Shown here piece by piece: positions 38,701 through 50,700 of a DNA stretch of 64,000 nucleotides (the stretch's first letter is position 1; the number at the start of each line of letters is the position of its first letter). Source of the DNA: Pelobates cultripes (lineage: Eukaryota; Chordata; Amphibia; Anura; Pelobatidae); contig OW240912.1 of assembly GCA_933207985.1 (NCBI GenBank), positions 76,572,829 through 76,636,828 on the forward strand. The letters are read 5' to 3'. The notes beneath the pieces were generated by a model, which saw nothing but the letters and a program-made list of their open reading frames with translations, had not been told where the DNA came from and ran no database searches. Made by a program: the position numbers and the translations under genes.

Positions 38701-41700
38701 TGGTATGAAGCCTGTGTATGAACTATGCATCTCTAATGCATGTCTAAGCAAGAGGACATTAAACTCGTTAACGATTTTATTAATCTGTATTTTCCAATGC
38801 AAATAACAATAAATAAGGTGCAAGAGATGGATATTCAAAGAACGGTTTTATTATATCTAATCTGCATGAAAATATTTCTGACAAATTATGCGGTGTTCAT
38901 TTGAGCTTGTCTTCATGCTACCCGGTTCTCATTATCGTTTTGGATGTGTGCAGTGAGGTCATTATCACAACACTTCATTCAATTTCAAGAAGTAAAGTGT
39001 AACCATAAGCTGACCAAGCTGGATCACATATTTTTGTGACAGTTTTTTTTTTTTTGAGGGTGTAAAGCAGGTACATTGAAATTTCTTATTTGACTCTTTA
39101 TCAAGAGAAACGTTTAAGTATGTTTGTTTTTATTTCCCCTTTTCATGGTTTAACATTGCCCGTATTATTGAATGATTAGCTGGGATTCTGACATGGCATA
39201 TGATTTGGTTTTATTGTAGCGATGTAAGCTCACTGAGATTCTAAGGGAGGTGTTTGTTTTACCAGACTATTCCCCTTCTCTTCCTCTCCCTTCCTCCTCA
39301 GCTGGGTACTACAGTGAAGAGGATTTTGTGTGTGTGCTGTCAGTCGTGACACCTGCTAAGGACAGCCTTTAGGGATTTAAGCGTCTCCCAATATATATGA
39401 ATGTAGATCATATGCTATCAGGGAGAAATAGAGCAAATACTGTGGTTAGTTCCACTTTTTAAAGGCCTTTAAAGGCACAAAAACACACTAAATATTTCTA
39501 CCTATTAATATCTGTTGTTTTCTCACCAGTAATCTGTGTTCTGTCAGCTGCCCTTTCCCCTATTTGACTAGTGGTCTGATCCGCTTAATCCCTCTGGTTG
39601 CTGTGGTAGCAGCAAGGATTGAGCTTCTGTAGCAGGTAGGGCATACGTTCCTTACTACACTGCCGGCATCACGTACAAAAGCACAGACTGCAGGTAGGGG
39701 CCATTTAACTTGCACTATTTTTTTTAGTGACATTTATATGTAATAGACGTGGTGATGGCATTTGTAGAAGGACAGGTAAATAGAGATCTTTCGCACAAGG
39801 GTATTTACGTCCTTGCTGGTAAAATGATATACAGAGTATACACCATGCCCTTAAAAGAACATATTCATCATAAAGCATTTGATAAGTGTCCAGAGTTTGA
39901 AGTGGATGGTGTGGAAAATTCTATTTGAAATGGTTTAGATGTACTTACCCTTTCTAATTAGAAAAACAAATTATTGAGGAGTACGTTTATTGTTAACTCA
40001 AGTTGCTTATTCCTATGATGTGCTGCAAACTGAAAAATAAATATATCCCTTTTATTTATTTTTTTAATATTGTTTCACGCCCACCATTTATTATGCTTTA
40101 ATATTCGTTGAACAACTGAACTTATTTATCTATATATGAGGTAAATTAAAGGTTATGGATATTTTTTTTTCTCTCTCTCTCTGTTAAATCACTCCCTGAT
40201 TTGCTTGTCCTGGAAACAAGGGCCTCATAGAATGGATTTACAGCTAAAATCCCAGTATTTCATTTAAAGTTTATTTTCACCTAATTAACTGTATACTACA
40301 TCTATGTATGTGCTATACTAAAAGAAATACCTAACACTGAAAATAAATATTTAATTCTGGATTATGTTGGAGTTTAGAAGGATCTATGTTAGAATGTAAA
40401 GGACAAGGCCTGTTTGAATCCGGATGTGAATTCTTCTTGCTTACACATTTGCTGTGACAGCTTGCTCTTCACTGTGACAGTGCTCTGGGTAGAACATGGG
40501 AGAAAAATGAAATTAAACTGCAGCTCTTTGGTTAAGAGAGCTTTTTATGTTTAGCTAGAAATGTTTCACTGAAATATTTGTTCTAATTTTAAGTTGAAAA
40601 TGTATTTACATGCACTGATGGCATGAATTGCTGAGCATTTTAATTTTGACATTGTTGCCGTGCACTTACAACTAGCTACTCCGGAGTTAAAATTGGAGGG
40701 ATGCTCTAAACTCCTACTTGAGCTACAGTGTAAGGTGCATGCAGCACAGAAGGGATGTTCTGTTTTTTTTTCTGTTTCTTAACAGATATGTATTTTGGGT
40801 ACAGCAGTAACGCTTAGCTATATATATTTTTGCGGCTGCCAAACCCCAGCACTTCCTAAACATTGCAAAGCTAAAAGTTTAAGGAGATCTCATTGTTTCT
40901 GTACATAGTTGCTTATCACTATTGCATTTTGCAGGGAGGTCTTAACAGTATTATAGGACCCAGAGCAAAGAAGTGCACAGGGACCGGGCCTATACAACCA
41001 CACCAATACAAATTTAAATCATCAATAAAATTAAGCTTGGATTTATTGGTACATCCAACACAATCCATGTTTAAATGTTAAAAAACTTGCTGTACAGCAG
41101 AGATTAATCCACAAAAAAGTTTGGAGTATATAACATGAGCCTTGAAGTGGAAAAATAAGAAATTCAACATAAAAATGGTACTCAGCTGGTATATCATACT
41201 GTTGTTTTTTTGTCAAGGTCAAGAGATGTATTTGCAACAGAAAAATCTCATGTAAAGATAACAATTGATAGTGAGGTGATTAGTCCACCTAAACATTATA
41301 ATATGGATGGTTTGAAGGTTCTAAATCTCCCGGAGTACTGAAAAGAAATCAAGCCTATGGAGCCACTATACTCATGTTCCCCCTGGCAACTGCTCAACAT
41401 GCCCATGCATGAAGACTCCTCTGGCTATTTGCAGAAATCACTGCAGCTGTATAAGACTGACAGTTCTCTCAATTATTTTATTTCCTCTTGCTGTACAGAT
41501 GCATCCAAATAATGTACATACATGTCCCGATTTGTGACTGTGCACATGCCCTGTTCATAAAACTTTGAATGGGCCATCATAAACGAGTATTACCCTCATG
41601 CCATATTAAAGGAAGACTCCAGCATTATACATAAATGTATTTTTAATGCGAATGTGTAGGTAAATATACTGCTCATTCCACCATTGTGTATAACCAAGCT

Positions 41701-44700
41701 GAAGTGATTAAGGGGTTTGGAATGTTCCTTAAATATCTCCTTCCTTCCCTGGTTATTAGCTCTTTATCAGTGTCACACTTTCCATTCTCATGTTTGTTGC
41801 CCACTCATGTCTAATGTCACTATCTCCTCACTCCGTGTAATTAAACATATCCTTCATATGTAGTGCTTGTTCCTTCCACACCTTTCTTTTCTCTTTGTGC
41901 CATTGCCAACATCCTATTGGACCCATACCAGTGTCACAATCCACTCTACCTTTCACTGTACCAAACACATTACCTGTCCTTATGTTGCTTTGCCAATCAT
42001 CTCCTTTGCTGTCCATGTCACTTTGCCCATCTCCTCCATGTTCATGTCACCTTGCTCCCTGTCCATGTCACCTTCCCTGTATGTTGTGTGTAGTTTTGGC
42101 GATTAAATGCTGTGGTGGATTTGTATGTAGTGTTGGCGTTTTGAATGCATGGGTGTGTTTGAGTGTAGTGTTGGCATATTGAGTTCTGGGATGTATGTAC
42201 ATACACTGCCACACACATAATGAAAATACACACAATTATGCACACATATATATACATTGAAATACACACACAGGTCATAATGTACATATTTTTAGCCACC
42301 CTTCAGTTTCCATGTAGGAGGGTGGGTTCCTTGGGATCCAGTGGAACCTGTTTGCAGCAAGTGGGCACAGGCTGGAGCTCATTCGGGGTAATGATATTTC
42401 ATACTGTCTACTCTCTACCCTGTCTGTCTACTTCTGTTTCTTCTCCCTTATTACCAAATGGGCCCGTCCCTCAGCTTGTGGGCCCCATTGTGGCGTAGCA
42501 CTGGTAGTTCCTCTGCTGTCCCCATCATTTGCGTCCCTGCCCACGCCACTCTATCCATACCCTCCCTTCATGTCCACTCCACTGTGACTGTCCTCTTCCT
42601 TGCTATCAATGTCACTATGCCCATTCAATACTTGCTAATTTTGGTAGCAGTGTAGAACATATTTTTAATACTTTCCTAATATAAATCCTGTTAACCGCAT
42701 ATTATATGGATGGCCAGTCAACTTTCAGCTGCTGTGCCTCCACAGTGTTTTAATCTACTTGACCGTATAAAATAACAGAAACCACAATCAATTTGTTGTG
42801 ATATAGTTGCATAGTTCTAATGTTTCTGCTCGTCAAAATTCTAAACCCCTAACAATGATTGTCATTTTATACTATTTATTATTTATGCTTATTTTAAATT
42901 ACTGGTGTTTTGAACATAAAAGTACCAACACAAAGGAATGTAATGGATTCTAAAAAGCGGATGCATAACCTGCTTCTCATTTTAAAGCTATTTAAATGTC
43001 CTGCAGCACATACTGTTCATACCTATCACATTAACAGGTCATTTTCAATACATCATTTAAGGATTCACTGTTCATGTATTTTCTCTTAATCAGGAATCAG
43101 AATTAACAAAGAAAAGAAAGGAATGTGACATTTTAGAGCAAGAAGTGAAAAAGAAGCAGAAGAGATGTGAAGAATTGGTAAGAAGGACAAATTCTGTTTT
43201 CATTTTACCTTCTGTCTACTTATTCATCCTATACTTGTTGAGCTTCCATAAATGTATGGGGACCTGAAATAAGAAATAACCATGATACAGCCTACTTGCA
43301 GCAATATGTTAATACATCAAATTCTAGTTCTTTTTATACGTGGTCACTATACACCTCGATATGGAACGGTATATGTGTGACTAGTGGTAAAACAATAATT
43401 ACTTTTGTGAGAAACCTAATCACATACTTGAAAATTAAGACCGATACTTTGGATGAAATGTCTGTAATTTCTTAATATTGAAACCTAACACTAGAAACTT
43501 TTTGGTGCAGAACACAACTAAATTTATTTGCATATAGAAAAGAATATTGGATTATGAACAACCATATTGAGAAATAGATCTTAAAAACCTTTTGGTAAGA
43601 ATTTGCATAGAGGTTACTTGGTTTTATTGCTGGTATTTGCTTAATGGCTCCCTGTTTTAACATGATACAATAGAGAACCTATAATTCTAAATAGCCCTCC
43701 AAGCATGGAACCCTGGAATGGTCTTGCACAAGAACAATTACAGCTTGTTGTAGTGATTATGATGATTATGATTATAAGTAGATGTCTTCCCCCATTTTGT
43801 TTATTTTTTATTTTATTTTAAATGCATGGCAGAGAGAACTGGTGTCAGTGAATATCCATCCCATCCTTTACAAATGTCACAGAGAAGTGATCATTGCTAC
43901 GCAAGTCCAGACCTGTTCTGACATCCTCTGTCTGGCTCACACATCTAGAGCCACAGTTAAGTGTGCCTGCATCTATACCTCACTTCATAAAATGTGAAAA
44001 AGCCTATTATTATTTTATTCATAACATTTATTTGATTAATCTTATACTGATCAGCCACAGCATTAACACCACCTGCCTAAAACTGTTTAGGTCCACCTCA
44101 TGCTGCCACAACAGCTTTGATGCCTTAAGGCAGGGACTCCACAAGACCTGTGAACATGTCCTGTGGTATCTGGCTCCAATATGTTAGCAGCAGATCCTTT
44201 AACTCCTGCAAGTTGCGAGGGTGGGGCCCTCATGTATCGGATTTGTTGTTCCAGTACATCCCACAGACGCTCATTCAGATTGAAATCTAGGAATTTGGAG
44301 GCCAAGGCGACATCTTAAACTTTTTATCATGTTCCTCTAACCATTCCTTGGCATTTTTTTCAGTGTGGCAGGGTGCATTACCTTGTTGAAAGAGGCCACC
44401 TCGATAAGAGAACACCATTGCCATGAAGGCTTAATGCAGTGGTTCTGATGTCTATAGCTTGTCCCTGCAGGCTGAGCTCTAAAAACGCTGCCTTTTCAAA
44501 GATAATGCAGTGTTTACATTTCTGTCTAGGAACACCTCTGGTTACAGTCACTCCGCCAGTAGAGGTGCTTACTAGGCCAGTGCTGCACAGTGTTTTCACA
44601 CTCTGCATAAAGGTGCTGAATGTTCCCCATAGAGATGCATTGATTTAATGCATCTCTATGAGGAGATGCTGATTGGCGCAGCATAGTGTTTTGCAGCTTC

Positions 44701-47700
44701 CAGTTGGTTTCCAAAGGGAAAGCATTGGATTGTTTGAGATCATCAAGATTGATGAGCTCAGCCATGGAGGCAGGACCAGCCACGGCGAGAATGGCATGGC
44801 ATTTGAAAAACAAATGAAAGTAAGCTCACCCTTCCTATGCGATCGGAGGGGGGCATTTGCCTAAATAGTTAGTATTTTGTATTCATGACACTATAGTGTT
44901 CCTTTAAGTTTTTCAGCAATTTGAGCTAAAGTAGCTCTTTGTGAGCTCTGTGTGATCAGACCGGTTCATGGGTGATCCTTCCTTACACCACTTTTGGTAG
45001 TTCCTAACCACTGAATACCTGGGACTTCCCACACGTCTTGCCGTTTTGGAGATGCTATGACTCCGTTGTCTAGCATTTACTATTTGGCCCTTGTCAAACT
45101 CACTCAGACCATTTTTCCTTCTTTCAACACATGAAATTCAAGAATTGGATGTTTACTTGCTGCCTGATAAATCCAACAACTTAAGTGATGCCATTGAAAC
45201 AATATAATGCGGGTTAATCACTTCACCTGTTGGTGGTGATAGTGTATACTATGATTGGAGTACTTCTGAGTGTTGGACTACATATCCATTAATCCCCCTG
45301 GTCAATGTGGAATATGCCCTGCTCTCATTGCAAACATTTGGAAAACCTCGCATTGATGATGGGTATCAGATGCTTCCTGGTCTAGTCAAGACTATATATA
45401 GAAAGTTGAAAACCCAGTAAATTAGGTCTTCTATTTTTTTATATTTTAGAGTTTGTTCAGAAATTAGTACATTGGACATTTACACCAAATACTCTTTGGT
45501 CTGACTTAACAGGTGGCATTTAAATAAAATGGCATTAAGCTAAATGTACACAAATACATAAGTCAAACGTAGACTATTCCATTGGACGTAAGCCATTTCC
45601 ATATGTGATAAAAGATGTCCGCTTGAATTAAATGTCCAATATGGTTTAATCAATTATTTAAAAAAAATTAAAAATGTTTTCTTTAGTGCTAGCTTTATTT
45701 TATTTATTACAACACACTTTTAGATAATTATCTTATGCCTTTGAAGGTATTGACTGAATCTGCCAAAACAACTTAATACAATTATTCTAACTGCCCTGCT
45801 GATAAATAAATCCAATTTCCTTTTATTGAAGATTACATTAACTCTAACCTTCCAGGATGTTTCATCTGTACAGTTTATATTATTGACTTTGGGTATGAAT
45901 GTACATTGTAATATACTGTACATGTTATAATCATAGGTTTTAAATACTGGTAAGTATAAGCATTTAAATGAGCACTCTAAGCACTGTATCCTTTTATTTT
46001 TGGACAATGTAAAACTTTTAGAAATTAGAGAAATGGCAAAGATAACATTTTGCCTAAGCCATGGTTTTAGTAGCTAAAGGCCTATCGAGGCTCTTCCTCA
46101 TTGAAATCCTTTGATTTTTGAAGGTTTTATGTTCGGTATCAATAACACACTGCAAATGCTTCACTGGATTGGCAAAGTGCGGCTACACGTACTTAGTGGT
46201 CCTGTTTATGTAACACATGTGTATTTAAAACTATAAAGTAAAATATTTAACTTTAAGAATTATATATTTATTTTAACTTAGTGTGTTCCTATAAGTGCTT
46301 GTATATGTGGGATATTTTTGCTTTTTTTTGTATTGAGAATGTATGTCACCTATAGGAATCCTTCTATATGCCTGGACATGTAAGCTATGTGATTATCTAA
46401 CATTAGACAATAAAACGTTTTCATATTGAGCACTCTAGAGTTAGTTTTCTGTTCTATTTTACTAACAGAATTTATAAGTAGATTTCTGGTGAATATTTGT
46501 AAAAGAACCGTTTGATATTCATATGTCACTGACTCTAATAAATGAGTTTGTAACTGTATTTATACAGTGCGAGAGTTGTTCGACTTCCAGTTCGCAACTA
46601 AAATAGGCCCAAAGTGGAAAATAAAATATATGTATTTTTCTTCTTCTGCATCTTTTGTCTGGCAAAACATTGGGGTCTTGCCTCCACCTTGCTCACCCTT
46701 GAATATGGTCAATTGTGATATTCTCAAGGTGCCTTAAGTTCTGCACAGGGGAATGGGCTCTCCATCCACAGGTGTTCACCTCTCTGCTGTGCAGGCTGGA
46801 GCCTCCGGATACCAACATGATGACGTCTCATTACTACTCAAAGTTATTGAGGTATTGTGCTCACACTCAGGAGAGGATTTAAGGGACGTGGTGGAGTTCT
46901 GTGGAATCCAGATTTTCCTATTTTCCCCATTCTTATTGCACCTGAAAGTGTTGGCCAGGATTTGTCAGTACTTTGTTCCAGTGATAGCTCCTGTATGACC
47001 TTCATCTTTCATATGTTGACCTGAACAAGATGTACTGGTTGCCACCTTGAATGCTTACACTGTGTGTGCTTAATACCGTATTTGGCAGGAACCGTTCTAG
47101 ACACTTGCACCTGGCATTTATTTTTTTATTTTCTGTTCACTCCCTACTTTCATTAGGCTTGTGTTCCGTGTTGTGTGGGTATAACGTTTTTGTATTGGTA
47201 AGCATACATTTTGTTTTTCAGACAGTTAGACTTGAAATTATATTAGTTTTTGTGTAAGCAGAGAAGAAATTTTCACTGACCAACTGTCAAATTCTGATTC
47301 ATTTTTTACTTTTTTTTCCCACTCTGTTATATATCTTACTTCCTATAATGACAATGGCATATGTTTTTTTTTTTTGTTTTTTTTTCAACAGGAATTCAAG
47401 CTTCAGGAGGTACAGACTGAAAATGCACGCCTTGTGGAAGAAAACTCAAGATTGAGTGGCAAAGTAAAGCAAACCGTAAAGGTAAACGGTTATAACAATG
47501 TTACTTATTCTGTTCATTTTATTTTGATATAGACAATCCAACAATATTTCAATGATTTGATTTCTTTTTTTGGGGGGGGGAGTAAGTGGGGTCATTGTGA
47601 CTACTATAAAAAGTATCTTCCACTAGCTAGTCTTCTCGGAGAGCATTTTTAAAACGGAGAAGTAAATTCTCTCCCCTTCTGTTTCACTATGAGGATATTA

Positions 47701-50700
47701 CAGCAGGCAGCAATAGTCGATTTGTTATATACTGCAATAATTCTCAAGATTTTCAGTAAATATTCTCAAGTTAAGTACTGTATAAAGTTTTGCTAATGTT
47801 TAATTTTTGTTGCTTGAATGATCGCAGGTAGCTGTCACAGTACTTACAACTTTCCTGGGTGAATTTTTTTAAACCTGTCCCCAGCACTGTACATTTTTAT
47901 CTATGGCCTCTAATATTTTGTAGCCTGATTTTAAAAGCTCTATAACTAAAGTTTTGAGGTTTTGTTGGTCACTTCCCACTGATGATCGTAGGAACTTTTC
48001 ATTTTTCCTGTTAAAACAATGTGGGTTTGCTTTCACAATTTTACTTGCTTGCAAGCTAGAGGTGCATTACAAATATGTACTTAGAAATAGGGTCATCTGT
48101 CAGTGCTGGGTAAGCAAGGTGTCCTATGAACATGAACCCTGGCACTCTGAAGAGTTGATTTATTTATTTTTTAACTAAAAACATTAGCAACCTGTATTGT
48201 AGTTGTACATTACAGCCTAGGGACAGTAAGCAGCACTGCTGTTCAGTCAATCCAATGCTTTACTATGGGAAAACATTGTGACTGGCTGATAATGTCAGCC
48301 AAGGAGGCGGATCAGGGGCTGAGCCAGCACTGGCGGATCTGCTTGGCCTTGTGTAACGGCACCCCCAGGCATAAAACGGTTAAACCGCCATTTAGAAAAT
48401 CTTCCCCTTCCAGAGACACAGGCAGCTACTGTAGACACCAATCCACCGAACCAGAGAAGCATATGAATGCTCTCAAACATACGAATACTGTAAACAGCCG
48501 AATAGGAAAAACCACACGAATAGGTTTACACTCCTAGCAGTCAAACTGGAACAGCATACAATAAATCCCCCAAGAACGAGACAAGGCTGCGTTTTGAGGG
48601 TCAAGCAGTGTAACGGCACCCCCAGGCAAAAAAGGGTTAAACCGCCGTTTAGTAGATCTTCCCTTCCAGAGATGCAGGCACAGCTACTGCGGAACACCAA
48701 TCCGCCGAACAGGAAACCATATGAATGCTGTAAACAGCCGAATAGGAAAAACCATACGAATAGGTTTACACTCCTAGCAGTCAAACTGGAACAGCATACA
48801 ATAAATCCCCCCAAGAACGAGACAAAGCTCTGTGTTGAGGGTCAAGCAGTGAACAGTCAGAGCTGTGGGTTTATTGTGCTTATGTACACATTCTTACACA
48901 TTAGTACCACCCACAGGGTTTTGGAACACAACCAATAAACACATACAATACACTCAGACACTCCCACACAAATTCCTCCCCTCTGCATGTGATTCAATTA
49001 CCTTACACAATGGGTAATGTAATTATAACAAGCAGAGAAATACAGTTTTTCCACATTATTCATAACTTGAAAAGTATGCATCATGTTCACATAAAACATT
49101 TTCAGAATCAGCATACTCCAAATACAAACATACGTCAAAATCATCCAAATTGGTCCAGTGGTTCAAAAGATAGATTGTAGTCCTTTGTGACCAAAGGAAG
49201 CATGGCTTTTCTGCCCAAAACCAGTTCCACAGAGTCTTCTATCCTGGAGATAATTGGGAAGTAATCCAATTATCTCCAAGGACAGAGGCAAAACTCCATT
49301 AAGCACATGGCAGTAAAAAGACAGTAAAATACAATAAAATACACAAGGTTACATTTATTACATAAAATACAGACATGCAACATATCCCCAGATAGCTTAG
49401 GTCTGAGCGCACATTATTACTGAATGGCGCTCGGACAACACACATACAGTTCAATCGCCATGGAGCCAAAGTCTTTTATTACACGAATAGGTTCCATGGC
49501 ATAGCTATCTGGGTTAAATTAGTTCATTCAGTAAATCCGAAAATCTACCGAACGCCATGGCAGAAATACAGGAATAGACCTTTCTGCATAGGAAAATAAA
49601 GTATTTAAATGCCGGTCCATAGTCAAAAGGCAGCAACCAGGCTCCTCCAATGCACAGTGGCGAGATAGGTCTCGTCACATCTCTCCCCTTTTCCAAACAG
49701 ACTAACAGGGTATCTGACCTCCTGCCGGTCAGTGCCCTGGTTAGTCCAGCAGCCCACACACAAAACAGAAACAGCAGTACAGCCCACCCACAATAAATGG
49801 TTACTACACCTGAGTAAGGGAGAAACTTGTCCATGTCCAGGTGCCTCACAACGGCTGTGTCTGGGACTGGTAGGCTGCCTTGGTGGGTTGCTGAGTGAAC
49901 AGAGACCAGCGGTACTCTGCCCTGGTGCCCGCACTACCACGGAAGTAGCCTGGTTTATATTTCAATACCCTGGCTGGTGGAGTTTAGCTTTATTGTGTTT
50001 TTTGAGGATACCACTCTGAAAGTGCATGTTGTTTAAGTTCCATACAGATGTTTTAGGAGCTATCAGCAGACCTTTTTTATTGAAACACTGTAGAACATAA
50101 ATAGGGTTTTTAAAAGCATTTCCAAAATGTTCTGCAGGTTGAAGCTGAAAATGCTGACTTGAGGGAGTATTTGAATGAGGTAACTGAGCAAAGAGATTCT
50201 GCCCTGAAGGAGAATCACCACCTGCAAAGCAAGCTGGAGAACCTAGAAGAAGTGCTAAAGGTTAGTTTTAGGCAACCCTTAGTTAGTTTTGAAAGCATGT
50301 TAAACAAGCTGCACAAAGTTTTGGCTTTTTAATATTAAGTCTGGTATCCTGCAGCATATGCGAGATGTGGTGGAGAGAAGGCAACAGTTAGAGAAAGATC
50401 ACGAAGATGCCCTGACTGCACTAAAGAAAAGGCAAGAAGAAGTGAAACGTCTCCAGCAGGTATTTTTTTAGGGTTTTTTTTTTGTTTGTTTTTAATTTCC
50501 TTTTTGTTTTTGTTGTGATTTGTAATAACAAATCCTCTGTGTTTTTTAAATTCAGGCCCAAGTAGAAGCTAAGAAAGAACATGAAGGAGCGGTCCAGCTG
50601 CTGGAGGTGTGTACTTGAGAAGTTATCTTGTATCTTTACACACAATGTTGCCTTAGAACATTAATCAGTGTTGCAAGTCTTAGGCAAATGCGTTTATAAA

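Larger units (their letters stand above)
44043..45247 (-). mobile_element. Tc1-like DNA transposon relic with inserted MITE
   Basis: The left end TACTGATCAGCCACAGCATT, then AACACCACCTGCC, and the right end GGTGGTGATAGTGTATA form inverted termini. The orientation of the transposase is minus. The middle of the transposase is missing and a TTAA MITE occupies 44431-44907. Sequence on both sides of the MITE (AGTTTTTCAGCAATTTGAGC and CCCTTGTCAAACTCACTCA) continues the Tc1 coding region. Confidence 0.85.

Noticed and set aside
40893..42655. Possible complete hAT-like element with array
   Set aside because: No inverted termini or 8-bp duplication could be matched, so only the internal minisatellite is reported.
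46680..47000. 81-codon plus-strand frame and possible LINE ORF1 start on the minus strand
   Set aside because: No motif strong enough to assign; composition alone is not sufficient.
48352..49950. LTR of an endogenous retroelement
   Set aside because: Starts TG and has repeat character, but no matching second LTR, primer-binding site or coding region could be seen.
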